The notes beneath the pieces were generated by a model. That model saw only the letters and a program-made list of their open reading frames with translations. It was not told where the DNA came from and did not search any database. The translations under genes and the position numbers were made by a program. Below are positions 16,980 through 26,200 of a stretch of DNA of 64,000 nt, piece after piece (position 1 is the first letter of the stretch; each line of letters opens with the position of its first letter). This DNA is from Desulfobacula sp. (GTDB taxonomy: Bacteria; Desulfobacterota; Desulfobacteria; Desulfobacterales; Desulfobacteraceae): assembly GCF_030145145.1 (NCBI RefSeq), contig NZ_JAQYWD010000003.1:1-64000 (forward strand), in the 5' to 3' direction.

Positions 16980-19513
16980 CCCCTGTTTTACCCATACAAC
17001 AGCATCTTCCCGAAATAAAAAAAGCCCTTGAAACGTCCCGGCGTGCTGTGGTTCAGGCACCGCCAGGTGCCGGTAAAACCACCCATGTGCCCCTGGCCCT
17101 TCTGGAAGAACCCTGGCTGAAAACGAAAAAAATTATTCTTCTGGAGCCCCGGCGCCTGGCCGCCAGATCCTGTGCCGCTTATATGGCTGGCCTTCTGGCT
17201 GAAAAGATCGGGCAGACCATTGGGTACCAGGTTCGCCTGGACAGGCGGGTGGGTCCGAATACCCGGATTGAAGTGGTTACCGAAGGTGTTTTTCTCCGGA
17301 AAATCCAGTCCGATCCCTTTCTGGAAGGCGTTGGGCTGGTGATATTTGATGAATTCCATGAAAGGAATCTTCCCAGTGATCTTGGGCTTGCCCTGTGTTG
17401 GGAGTCGTTTGACGCATTGCGCGATGATTTGCGCATTCTTGTCATGTCGGCCACAATGGATGTGACAGCGGTTTCAATCCTCATGGAGAATGCCCCCAGG
17501 ATTCTTTCCAGGGGAAAAAGCTTTCCTGTGGAAACCATTTATAGCCCGGGACCGGAAAAAAGGCAGAACCGGCGCATTCCCATTGAAATGGCGTGTGCAT
17601 CGGTTATCCGGCGAGCGCTGTCAGAAACCCGGGGGGATATACTGGTTTTTTTGCCCGGTGTTCGGGAAATTAAGCGGCTGATGTTCATTCTGGAGGAAAC
17701 CCTGGATTCAGGGTACCGTGTTTTTCCTTTATATGGAAACCTGTCTCAAAAAGAACAGACCCGGGTGTTTTGTCCCTCCCTTCCGGGGGAACGAAAAATT
17801 GTGCTGGCCACCGCCATTGCCGAGACGTCCATCACCATTGAAGGCATTCGGGTGGTCATTGATTCGGGCCTGATGCGGGTGCCTGAATTTTCCCCCCAGA
17901 CAGGAATGAGCCGTCTGGTCACAGTGCCGGTTTCAAAGGCGGCGGCTGACCAGAGAAGGGGGCGGGCAGGTCGAACCGCATCGGGGCGGTGTTACCGGTT
18001 ATGGTCCCTGTATGACCAGGGATTGCTGAACGCGTTTACGCGACCTGAAATTTTAAGTGTTGAACTCACCGGGTTTGCCTTGGAACTGGCAGTCTGGGGG
18101 GTATCAGACCCGTGTCAATTAAAATGGCTTGACCCGCCGGAAGAAACACCATTTGAACAGGCCACCACCCTGCTTAAAACCCTGGGTGCCCTTGATAAAC
18201 AGGGACGGATTACCCTTCATGGGAAGAAAATGGCCTCCGGCGGCCTGCATCCCCGGCTTGCCCATATGATCATCAAAGGGGAGGAAACAGGTCAGGGACT
18301 GCTGGCCTGCAGACTGGCAGCTTTTCTCAACGAGCGGGATGTTGTCCAATTTGACCGAACACCGGTGGATCCGGATATCCGGCTTCGCCTGGAGCTGATT
18401 GAACGGATGATCCAGAAGCAACCGATATGGCAAAAAGGCATCCAGGTACATAAAGAGATTCTTCGCCGGATCATTAAAACCGAAAAAAAACTGGTACGTC
18501 ATTTTGGGATTACACCTGAACCACCAGACACTGAAATGGCCGGTAGAGTTCTGGCTTATGCCTATCCCGACCGGATTGCCAGGCGACGAAATCGGGATAA
18601 CACCTTTTTAATGACATCGGGAAAAGGGGCCTTTTTTACAGAAACAAACACGGTCTCCCAATGCGATTATATTGTGGCCCTTCATCTGGACGGCAATCCG
18701 AGAAACGCAAAGATTTTTCTTGCTGCCCCATATTCACAGCAGGACCTTGAGCAGGATTTCAGTCAGGCGCTTCAAACCCTTCAGACCATAAAATGGGATA
18801 AAAAAACCGGCACGGTACAGGCAAACGAAGACACCCGTCTGGGGGCCCTGGTAATTGACCGGAAGCGCTTACCGGCCATTGATCCGGAAAAGGCCTGCGG
18901 CATCCTGATTCGGGAAATTCAACGAGCAGGGCTTGCGTTGCTGCCCTGGACGAATAAACTGGTAAGCCTGAAAACCCGTGCTGTATTTTTGAAAAATACC
19001 GGTGGGTTTCCCGGCTTGCCCGATCTTTCCGATACCGCCCTTGAAGCCGGAATGGAAACCTGGTTGACACCGTTTCTCCCCGGCATTTTTTCCTTAAAAC
19101 ACCTGGAAAAAATTGACCTTGAAACTGCTTTTTTATCCCTGCTGACCTGGGCGCAGCAGCAGACCATAGAGAAGAATGCCCCCCCCCATATCCGGGTGCC
19201 CAGTGGGTCTAAACAGCCCTTGATCTATAGCGGTGAAAAGGGCCTGCTTCCCTCACCAATCCTTGAAGTCCGGCTCCAGGAAATGTTTGGCCTGACCGCA
19301 ACACCGCAAATTGCGGGTATCCCGGTTACGCTTCATCTGCTGTCGCCTGCGGGACGACCGGTTCAGATCACAACAGATCTTGAAAGTTTCTGGAAGAATA
19401 CGTATCAGCAAGTGAAAAAAGACCTGATGGGTCGGTATCCGAAACATTTCTGGCCGGATGATCCCCTTTGTGCCGGACCGACAAACCGTGTGAAATCAAA
19501 GGCCCGGCCATAA
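16976..19513 (+). CDS. hrpB: ATP-dependent helicase HrpB
   Basis: A DEAH-family helicase of 845 aa, the usual HrpB size. Motif I is APPGAGKTTHVPLALL near residue 28, the Walker B is DEFHER (the HrpB version of DEAH), motif III is SATMD, and motif VI is QRRGRAGRT. The helical, OB-like and HrpB-specific C-terminal parts follow. Its role in bacteria is not firmly known beyond nucleic-acid unwinding. It overlaps ilvY by 4 nt. About 115 bp without a gene separate it from the following Nudix gene. Confidence 0.92.
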   Translation: MTPVLPIQQHLPEIKKALETSRRAVVQAPPGAGKTTHVPLALLEEPWLKTKKIILLEPRRLAARSCAAYMAGLLAEKIGQTIGYQVRLDRRVGPNTRIEVVTEGVFLRKIQSDPFLEGVGLVIFDEFHERNLPSDLGLALCWESFDALRDDLRILVMSATMDVTAVSILMENAPRILSRGKSFPVETIYSPGPEKRQNRRIPIEMACASVIRRALSETRGDILVFLPGVREIKRLMFILEETLDSGYRVFPLYGNLSQKEQTRVFCPSLPGERKIVLATAIAETSITIEGIRVVIDSGLMRVPEFSPQTGMSRLVTVPVSKAAADQRRGRAGRTASGRCYRLWSLYDQGLLNAFTRPEILSVELTGFALELAVWGVSDPCQLKWLDPPEETPFEQATTLLKTLGALDKQGRITLHGKKMASGGLHPRLAHMIIKGEETGQGLLACRLAAFLNERDVVQFDRTPVDPDIRLRLELIERMIQKQPIWQKGIQVHKEILRRIIKTEKKLVRHFGITPEPPDTEMAGRVLAYAYPDRIARRRNRDNTFLMTSGKGAFFTETNTVSQCDYIVALHLDGNPRNAKIFLAAPYSQQDLEQDFSQALQTLQTIKWDKKTGTVQANEDTRLGALVIDRKRLPAIDPEKACGILIREIQRAGLALLPWTNKLVSLKTRAVFLKNTGGFPGLPDLSDTALEAGMETWLTPFLPGIFSLKHLEKIDLETAFLSLLTWAQQQTIEKNAPPHIRVPSGSKQPLIYSGEKGLLPSPILEVRLQEMFGLTATPQIAGIPVTLHLLSPAGRPVQITTDLESFWKNTYQQVKKDLMGRYPKHFWPDDPLCAGPTNRVKSKARP

Positions 19514-19630
19514 AGGGATTCTCTTCTTGCACTCACCCCCTAAACAGTCTACTAATAAGACAAAAACGAGACATAAAAAGGCCTTTTAAAAATGATTAAA
19601 CAATTTTAATGAAGGGGAAGATAATGTGTT

Positions 19631-20164
19631 ATGGAAATTAAATTTTGTACTGCCTGTGGTGCACCCACGGCATTGAAAATTCCGACGGATGATGATCATG
19701 TCCGTTCCGTCTGCACGAATTGCGGCCTGGTTCATTATAACAATCCCAAGATGGTGGTGGGAACTATCCCGGAATTGAACGGACAGGTTTTGTTGTGCAA
19801 AAGAAATATTGAACCCCGGAAAGGCAAATGGACCCTTCCGGCCGGATACCTTGAAAACGGGGAGTCGGTTCAGGATGGTGCCGGCCGGGAAACCCTTGAG
19901 GAAACAAGGGCCAGGGTTCGGATAGTCGAGCCGTATCGCCTGTTTAATATTGTGTTTGTGGATCAAATCTATCTCATGTTCAGGGCGGATTTGACGTCTG
20001 ATACATTCGGACCCACCAAGGAAAGTACCGAGGTCCGGTTGTTCGGGGAAAAAGATGTCCCCTGGGATGATATTGCCTTTGAAGTGATCAAACAAACCCT
20101 TGAACATTATTTCCAGGATAGGAAAAAAGGCACATTTCCATTTAAGATTTTTGACCTTCAGTGA
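19631..20164 (+). CDS. Nudix hydrolase with zinc-ribbon N-terminus
   Basis: A 177-aa protein. An N-terminal zinc ribbon (CTACG...CTNCG, about 6-35) precedes a Nudix domain. The Nudix box is GYLENGESVQDGAGRETLEET near residue 77, with the RExxxEE core intact. This layout resembles NudC/YfcD-like NDP-sugar or NADH pyrophosphatases, which hydrolyse nucleoside diphosphates linked to another moiety. The substrate cannot be read from the sequence. A GGGGAAG binding site precedes the ATG at a distance of about 10 nt. It is the only gene of its transcript that I can support. Confidence 0.85.
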   Translation: MEIKFCTACGAPTALKIPTDDDHVRSVCTNCGLVHYNNPKMVVGTIPELNGQVLLCKRNIEPRKGKWTLPAGYLENGESVQDGAGRETLEETRARVRIVEPYRLFNIVFVDQIYLMFRADLTSDTFGPTKESTEVRLFGEKDVPWDDIAFEVIKQTLEHYFQDRKKGTFPFKIFDLQ

Positions 20165-20378
20165 TTTCCAACAGGCTATTCCCGGGGGTCTTTTTCCGTG
20201 TAAATATTCCAATAGTCAGCTTTTTCTTCACACATCCCTTGACAACACGCGGGTTTCTATCTTACTTCTATCTGGATTACGGGTATGAACACCGTTATTT
20301 GAAGGAATTTCAGTAGTATTGAAGAAGGGATGCCGGCAGCGGGAGCAGCAGGGGAATGATGATGGATATCTTTTGTTG

Positions 20379-21644
20379 ATGAGAACACGGGTTGAAATGG
20401 GGTGGACGATTCCTCCCCTTCTAAAGTGCAGCCTCCGGGCCAAGCTTGGCTTTCTTATGGGGGGTGTCGCCCTGCTGACATTGTTCATGGTGTCTACGGC
20501 ACTTATTGTAAACGAAAAATATAATGCCCGGAAAAATCTTGTTCGGGAACTGCAGTCCATGGCAGATCTTGTTGCCTTGAACAGTAGTGTTGCCATGGTG
20601 TTTCACGATGAGCAGGCGGCCCGGGAAACCCTGGCTTCCCTGGCAGCAAAACCGGAAATTATGGCGGCCGTCCTTTATGATGACACCGGAACCGTTTACA
20701 GCCGATACAGCTGGGGAACCATTGATGGTGCCACGGTTATATCTGATTTGAGACAGGTTCATACCCGTCCGGAAAACACCCTGAAGCAAGTAAAAACTTT
20801 CGGTGGGCTGAGTTATCTGCTGGAGGGCCGTCTCCATGTGATCCAGCCGGTGATGGACAAGGGAAATTTTATGGGGGCCATCCACCTGGTTGACAATATG
20901 CAGCAGGTCAAACAACGGCTGAATACCTATTACCAGGTGGTGGCTGCTATTATTTTGATTACACTGATGGTGGTGGCGTTTTTGTCTTCCAGAATGCAAA
21001 CGTTGATAACAGACCCACTGTTTGACGTCATTGATTCCATGAGTCAGGTGATAGACCTCAAAAATTACAAGGTTCGGGTCAAAAAGCCGCGGGAAGATGA
21101 ATTCGGGATACTGGTGGATCATTTTAATAAAATGATTGAAGAAATTCAAACCCGGGATGAAGAATTAAACACATATAATGCCGACCTTGAAAAAATGGTT
21201 AAAAAAAGAACACAAGATCTTTCCCAGGCCCCAGGCCTTCTCCAGGACGGTTTGGCAACAGAGGATTCCCCGGGTGACGGGCGGCCCGATTCAACCGTGA
21301 TTGATCCCACGGCCATTCAAACGATTAAGGCCCTTCAAATGGAAGGCGAGCCCAATATTTTATCCAGCGTTATAACCACATACCTGACGGGGGTGGAATC
21401 TAAAATATCCCAGTTGCGGGATACGGGATCCTGTCATACCCTTCTGGATCTGCAGGCATTTGCCCACAGCCTCAAATCATCCAGTGCGAATGTGGGTGCT
21501 GTTGTTTTGTCTGAACTATGCAAATCCCTTGAAATGACATGCAGGAATAATACACTGGACGATTCAGATGTTTATATTAAAGCGATTGAGTGTGAATTTG
21601 TAAACGTTAAATCTGCTTTGGAAGAGGAAATCAGCCGGTTATGA
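20379..21644 (+). CDS. Membrane CHASE8-HAMP-HPt protein lacking a kinase core
   Basis: A 421-aa protein with TM1 (about 21-44), a periplasmic CHASE8-like sensor (about 45-185), TM2 (about 187-204), a HAMP linker (about 205-258), a coil, and an HPt domain (about 312-420) whose phosphorylatable histidine is His363 in AHSLKSSS. There is no DHp histidine box and no ATPase motif. A sensor kinase would normally start its DHp domain right after the coil ending KKRTQDLSQA, so the kinase and receiver parts look deleted. It overlaps the next gene by 4 nt, which encodes a REC-type c-di-GMP enzyme, a likely phosphotransfer partner. The start is uncertain; a TTG-led form begins at 20319. Confidence 0.75.
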   Translation: MRTRVEMGWTIPPLLKCSLRAKLGFLMGGVALLTLFMVSTALIVNEKYNARKNLVRELQSMADLVALNSSVAMVFHDEQAARETLASLAAKPEIMAAVLYDDTGTVYSRYSWGTIDGATVISDLRQVHTRPENTLKQVKTFGGLSYLLEGRLHVIQPVMDKGNFMGAIHLVDNMQQVKQRLNTYYQVVAAIILITLMVVAFLSSRMQTLITDPLFDVIDSMSQVIDLKNYKVRVKKPREDEFGILVDHFNKMIEEIQTRDEELNTYNADLEKMVKKRTQDLSQAPGLLQDGLATEDSPGDGRPDSTVIDPTAIQTIKALQMEGEPNILSSVITTYLTGVESKISQLRDTGSCHTLLDLQAFAHSLKSSSANVGAVVLSELCKSLEMTCRNNTLDDSDVYIKAIECEFVNVKSALEEEISRL

Positions 21645-23770
21645 TATACACCGACAAACGAAGACAAACCCCATTGGCATTGATTGTGGACGATGACGCG
21701 TCTTTAAGGATGGTAATGGTTGCTGCATTGAAAAAATTCGGTCTTGATGCCATTGAAGCGGATAGCGGCAGCAGCGGTATTGAAGTGTTTAAATCCGAAA
21801 ACCCCGATATTGTCCTCCTGGATGTGGTCATGCCAGAGATGGATGGGTTTGAAGTCTGCAAATTAATCCGCCAATCCCCCGGGGGGACCTATACGCAGAT
21901 TCTTATGGTCACCGGGCTTGAAGATACTGAATCAACAAAAAAGGCGTTTGACGTGGGGGCGAACGGGTTTGTCACAAAGCCGTTAAGCCTTGTCATGCTC
22001 GGGTATCGGGTTCAGTACATGCTGCGGGCGGGCCATGCCTTCAGAGAATTGGATATCAGCAAACGTCGCCTGGCCAAAACCCAGGAACTGGCCAGAATTG
22101 GCAACTGGCAGGTTGATTTGAGGAGCAGTGAATTCTATTGTTCACCGGAAGCCCTCAGTCTGCTGGAACTGAGCAGTACTGATAATTACATGGTTCTGGA
22201 TGCGTTTATCCGTTCCATCCTGGATCAGGATAAACGTCGGGTAAAAAACGCTCTGGGAAAGGCACTCCAGACAAAAAAAGGCACCACCCTGGAATATCAA
22301 ATTCGCGATATTGAGGGGTCTCAAAGATATATACTCAACAAATCAGAGATTGTTTTTGATGCCCAGGCACAACCCATATTAATGCTGGGTATTGTCCAGG
22401 ATATATCCCCGTTGAAAAAAGCAGAAAAGGAAATTCGTTTTCTCGCTTTTTATGACGGCTTGACCGGCCTGGCCAACCGCATGCTGTTCATGGACCGGCT
22501 GGATCAGGCCATAGTATCGGCCAAGCGCAACAAAAAATATTTTGCCTTATTGTTTCTGGACCTGGATAATTTTAAACAGATTAATGATACCCTGGGCCAT
22601 CATATCGGTGACCTGCTGCTTAAAAAGGTGGCTGAAAGTATAACAAAATCGATACGGAGAAGTGATTCAGCAACACGATTGGTAAAAGAGGGGGAACCCG
22701 ATTCTTTAATCGCCCGGCTTGGCGGCGATGAATTTACCATTCTGGTGACCGATCTTAAAGATCCGGAATATGCCGCCTTGATTGCTGAGCGGCTGATCAA
22801 GGTCATCCCTGTGGTTTATGATTTGGCTGGCAATGATGTGTCCATCACTACCAGCATTGGGATCAGTGTTTTTCCAACGGATGGCAACAAGGCTGACACC
22901 CTCCTGAAAAATGCGGATACAGCCATGTACCATGCAAAAAAGGGAGGAAAAAATACCTACCAGTTTTTCATGGATTCCATGAACAAGGCAGCGCTTGAGC
23001 GTTTTTCTATGGACAGGGATATCAAAAAGGCCCTGCAGAACAATGAGTTTGTGCTATATTACCAACCGCAAGTAAACCTGTCGGATCGGAAAATTGTGGG
23101 GGCAGAGGCCTTGATTCGATGGCATCACCCCCTTCGGGGCATGATCCCGCCGGATAAATTCATCCCCATTGCAGAAGAATCCGGCATCATCATTGAAATA
23201 AATCGATGGGTGTTTCTCACGGCGTGCCAACAGGCAAAACAATGGTTCAAACAGGGGCTATGCCCCATCAGAATGGCGATTAATTTGTCCGGGTATAAGC
23301 TGGCCAGCCAGAAAATAATTGAGACCATTGAAACGGTTCTTCAGCAAACAAAGTTTGCTGCCCAAAATATTGAAATCGAAATTACCGAAAATGTTCTCAT
23401 GCAGGATACCAAGGCAACCGTGTCAACCCTGAGCAAAATAAAGGACCTGGAGTTGAAAATTGCTTTAGATGACTTTGGTACAGGATATTCCTCCTTGAGT
23501 TATTTGACGTCATTCCCTGTGGATACCATAAAAATCGATCGGTCGTTTGTCATGGACTGTACGTCGAAAAGCAATAATCTTGTGATTATCAAGGCCATCA
23601 TTGCAATGGGGCACAGCCTGGGTAAAAAGATTGTTGCCGAGGGAATTGAAACTGAAGAACAATATCATTTGATGAAAGACCTGGGCTGCGATGAGTGCCA
23701 GGGATATTATTTCAGTCGTCCGGTTCCCCCGGATGAATTTATAAAACTCCTTACCCGGGGGTCTTTTTAA
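21641..23770 (+). CDS. Response regulator with PAS, GGDEF and EAL domains
   Basis: A 709-aa cytoplasmic protein. The receiver domain (about 10-130) has the phospho-acceptor Asp61 in LLDVVMPEMDG. A PAS domain (about 140-260) follows, then GGDEF with intact GGDEF motif (RLGGDEF), and a C-terminal EAL domain (GAEALIRW). Both cyclase and phosphodiesterase motifs are present, so it could make or break down cyclic di-GMP. Between the usual RESD-like strand and GGDEF there is a short insertion (TRLVKEGEPDSL). Its overlap with the HPt gene suggests a phosphorelay input. A motility or surface-attachment role is likely but inferred. Confidence 0.9.
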   Translation: MIYTDKRRQTPLALIVDDDASLRMVMVAALKKFGLDAIEADSGSSGIEVFKSENPDIVLLDVVMPEMDGFEVCKLIRQSPGGTYTQILMVTGLEDTESTKKAFDVGANGFVTKPLSLVMLGYRVQYMLRAGHAFRELDISKRRLAKTQELARIGNWQVDLRSSEFYCSPEALSLLELSSTDNYMVLDAFIRSILDQDKRRVKNALGKALQTKKGTTLEYQIRDIEGSQRYILNKSEIVFDAQAQPILMLGIVQDISPLKKAEKEIRFLAFYDGLTGLANRMLFMDRLDQAIVSAKRNKKYFALLFLDLDNFKQINDTLGHHIGDLLLKKVAESITKSIRRSDSATRLVKEGEPDSLIARLGGDEFTILVTDLKDPEYAALIAERLIKVIPVVYDLAGNDVSITTSIGISVFPTDGNKADTLLKNADTAMYHAKKGGKNTYQFFMDSMNKAALERFSMDRDIKKALQNNEFVLYYQPQVNLSDRKIVGAEALIRWHHPLRGMIPPDKFIPIAEESGIIIEINRWVFLTACQQAKQWFKQGLCPIRMAINLSGYKLASQKIIETIETVLQQTKFAAQNIEIEITENVLMQDTKATVSTLSKIKDLELKIALDDFGTGYSSLSYLTSFPVDTIKIDRSFVMDCTSKSNNLVIIKAIIAMGHSLGKKIVAEGIETEEQYHLMKDLGCDECQGYYFSRPVPPDEFIKLLTRGSF

Positions 23771-23779
23771 CCTCTGAGG

Positions 23780-24598
23780 TTATAAGATGTCCGGTAAAAT
23801 ATCAAACCTGTCAAAGGGTGGCATGATACAGGCACCGGAAAAATAGGATTTTCCAAGTTCAAGCAGCTGTTTTGACAGGTAAATCCCCTCTTTTACAGGG
23901 TCCTTGGTATGTTTCATCTGTTGCCGTAAGGGGTCGGGAACAGCAATGCCGTTCACCTTGTCATGAAGAAATACAGCATGTTTATAGGACAATAACGGAA
24001 GGATGCCCATGATGACAGGCACTTTCAGGTGTTTTGTGGCACGATGGATCGCTTGAGCGGTTTGTTCATCATATATTGGCTGGGTGACAATAAACCGACA
24101 GCCGGCTGCCACTTTTTTTTCCAGTCTTTTGGCTTCATGTTCCAGTCCATTGACTTCAGGTCTGAAATCAAGTACTGCGCCGGTATTGAGGTCAGCATCT
24201 CTGGCCATGGAAATGAGCTGAAAGACATTTAAATCGCCGACGGTTGATGTGGGGTCCTGGGCTCTGGCGGCTGACGGATCGCCGGTTACGGCGATAACCG
24301 TATCAATACCCAGGGCTTTGGCACCCCAGAGTTCACTTTGTAATCCCAGGCGGTTGTGGTCCCTTATGGTACAATGCAGGATGGCCGGTTTTTGGGTGGC
24401 TTTTTGTACCAGGTGGGTGAATACCATGGCTGACATTTTGGGTTTGGCCACCGGGTTTGATGCCACACTGAAGGCGTGAAACCCGAGACTGGAAAGGCGG
24501 CACAGTTTTTCCAAAATTCCGGTGGGGTCATTGCCTGCTGGCGGCACCACTTCAATGGTGATAATAAAATCAGTATCATCGGAAAAAAGAAACGGCAT
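23780..24598 (-). CDS. metF: Methylenetetrahydrofolate reductase
   Basis: A 272-aa TIM-barrel flavoprotein. The catalytic glutamate lies in the N-terminal FIITIEVVPPAG, with RDHNR, VTGDP and a C-terminal QPIYD segment as further landmarks of the MetF family. It reduces 5,10-methylene-THF to 5-methyl-THF; in anaerobes it can also serve the methyl branch of the Wood-Ljungdahl pathway, often with an Fe-S partner (MetV), which is not present here. The start is set at the ATG at 24598 behind GGGAGA; an upstream ATG at 24616 has no binding site. It ends 9 bp from the convergent EAL gene. Confidence 0.9.
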   Translation of the reverse strand: MPFLFSDDTDFIITIEVVPPAGNDPTGILEKLCRLSSLGFHAFSVASNPVAKPKMSAMVFTHLVQKATQKPAILHCTIRDHNRLGLQSELWGAKALGIDTVIAVTGDPSAARAQDPTSTVGDLNVFQLISMARDADLNTGAVLDFRPEVNGLEHEAKRLEKKVAAGCRFIVTQPIYDEQTAQAIHRATKHLKVPVIMGILPLLSYKHAVFLHDKVNGIAVPDPLRQQMKHTKDPVKEGIYLSKQLLELGKSYFSGACIMPPFDRFDILPDIL

Positions 24599-24692
24599 AT
24601 GTTCTCCCTTGATCAATTTGTTTGGTTCACGATCCTTAATATGGCGCGAAATATCAACTGAAGTTTAATATGCAACAGGATAAAAAGCAAAT

Positions 24693-24709
24693 CAATACCT
24701 TGGTATTTG
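24693..24709. promoter_or_regulatory. Possible operator palindrome upstream of the cytochrome cluster
   Basis: CAATACCTTGGTATTTG, an imperfect palindrome with arms AATACC and GGTATT, about 160 bp before the tetraheme gene and 95 bp from metF, in the 268-bp divergent gap. It could be a regulator site for either transcript. No matching second copy was found in the gap. Confidence 0.3.
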
Positions 24710-24866
24710 AAAAAAAACTTGCCCTGGTTAATCGGGTAATGGTATGCTTGCATTTATTGTAGAGACAGTTCCTGATGCGTATTCTCAATGTCTGCAAATA
24801 AACATAAAATTCGGGTTGCAATGGACGATTCAAACCCCAGGTTAGGAATAACCACAGGAGGTCGGT

Positions 24867-25403
24867 GTGAAATTAAGCTATCGCTTGCGTCTTTTGATTG
24901 TGTTGATCAGCCTGGGGGTGTTGACCGGGGGGGGGCTTTTATTGAAACACTTGCTGCTGCCGGACTCTTTTGGCGTTTACGGCCCCTACCGGGCAAATGC
25001 CATTGCCGAAGCAGCCCTTGTTCCCATTCGCCATGGGACCAATGCCAGTTGTTTTAAGTGCCATGCCTATGAAGCCGGTATTCATAAAACAGGTCGCCAT
25101 CAGACCATCTCCTGTGAATTTTGTCATGGCACATATATGGATCATGTAGAGAACGGCCGGAAGATCGGAACCCTTCCTGTTAAACGTGAAAAGCAGATCA
25201 CCACCCTGTGCCTCCGATGCCATAATACGGAAATAAAGGCAAGGAGTGAACTCGTCATTAAAACCGTTGCCATGCCCAACCACCTGGCAGACCAGAACGT
25301 CAAACTCACCCACAATTGCAATCAATGCCATCATGTTCATGCGCCGTTGAAATATATTATCCGGGCAAAACAGATGACCCGATGGACGGAGGCAGGCAGA
25401 TGA
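24867..25403 (+). CDS. Membrane-anchored tetraheme cytochrome c
   Basis: A 178-aa protein with one N-terminal membrane anchor (about 7-28) and four CxxCH motifs (CFKCH, CEFCH, CLRCH, CNQCH). It resembles the small NrfH/CycX-type quinol-dehydrogenase cytochromes that pass electrons to periplasmic multiheme reductases. It starts with GTG behind CAGGAGG. It is first of a cluster whose next gene overlaps it by 4 nt and which ends in an octaheme protein, so it probably connects a ferredoxin/NrfD membrane module with that protein. The HH after the last heme motif could supply a distal ligand. Confidence 0.82.
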   Translation: MKLSYRLRLLIVLISLGVLTGGGLLLKHLLLPDSFGVYGPYRANAIAEAALVPIRHGTNASCFKCHAYEAGIHKTGRHQTISCEFCHGTYMDHVENGRKIGTLPVKREKQITTLCLRCHNTEIKARSELVIKTVAMPNHLADQNVKLTHNCNQCHHVHAPLKYIIRAKQMTRWTEAGR

Positions 25404-26200
25404 AAATCTTAGATCCCTCCCCGAAAATGAATCGGCGATCTTTCGTCAAAAACGTATTAAATGGCACCATTGCCGGTTCTTTGTACCTGGTCTGGCCCAT
25501 GGGCGGTGACAGTCTGGAAATCCCGGAACAGATTCCTGGCATCCGGGACACCGCCTATGATATCCATAACCAGGCGTTTGTGTTTATCGTGGATATTACC
25601 CGGTGTATCGGCTGCGGGTCCTGCTGTGTAGCGGACAAAAGGGAATACAATGTACCCGATGGGAACTACCGGACCTGGGTTGAGCGGTATGTAAAGGGAT
25701 TCAGCGACCAGATCTATGTGGACTGCCCCAATGGGGGGCTGGATGGATACCAGCATCCCAGAACAGATATTGATGAGGACATAAGAGACACCTTTTTTGT
25801 GCCCAAGCTGTGCAATATGTGCAGGGAAGCTCCCTGTGTCCAGGTGTGTCCGGTGGGGGCCACCTTTATTTCTCCGGACGGATTTGTCCTGGTGGACGAA
25901 AAACGGTGTGTGGGCTGTGCCTATTGCATCCAGGCCTGTCCCTATTCTGTCCGGTTTTTGAACCCGGTTACCCGGGTGGTGGAAAAATGCACCTGGTGCT
26001 ATCACCGGGTCAGAAAAGGGTTGCTGCCGGCCTGTGTAGAGGTCTGTCCCACCGGTGCCAGGAAATTTGGTTCCATGCGGGATGACACCTCGGAAGTCTA
26101 TAACATTCTGAAGGGTCCCGGTGTTTTGACCGTATTGAAAAAAGAAATGGGGACCTGGCCGGCCCTTTATTACAAGGGTGCCAGAAGGGAGGTGGTTTGA
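25400..26200 (+). CDS. Periplasmic four-cluster ferredoxin (NrfC-like) with Tat signal
   Basis: A 266-aa protein. The N-terminus MKILDPSPKMNRRSFVKNV carries a twin-arginine-type signal with a short hydrophobic stretch, so it is probably exported folded. Four cysteine groups follow for four [4Fe-4S] clusters: CIGCGSCC, CNMCREAPCVQVCP, CVGCAYCIQACP, and CTWC with CVEVCP. This is the electron-transfer subunit pattern of NrfC/PsrB/TtrB. The ATG at 25400 overlaps the tetraheme gene's stop; longer in-frame starts lie inside that gene. It is expected to dock on the NrfD subunit encoded next. Confidence 0.87.
   Translation: MKILDPSPKMNRRSFVKNVLNGTIAGSLYLVWPMGGDSLEIPEQIPGIRDTAYDIHNQAFVFIVDITRCIGCGSCCVADKREYNVPDGNYRTWVERYVKGFSDQIYVDCPNGGLDGYQHPRTDIDEDIRDTFFVPKLCNMCREAPCVQVCPVGATFISPDGFVLVDEKRCVGCAYCIQACPYSVRFLNPVTRVVEKCTWCYHRVRKGLLPACVEVCPTGARKFGSMRDDTSEVYNILKGPGVLTVLKKEMGTWPALYYKGARREVV

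Noticed and set aside
20239-20267. TTGACA with a possible -10 upstream of the HPt gene
   Set aside because: The -35 is perfect but the best -10 at 17 nt (TTACTT) matches the consensus poorly, so I do not mark it as a promoter.
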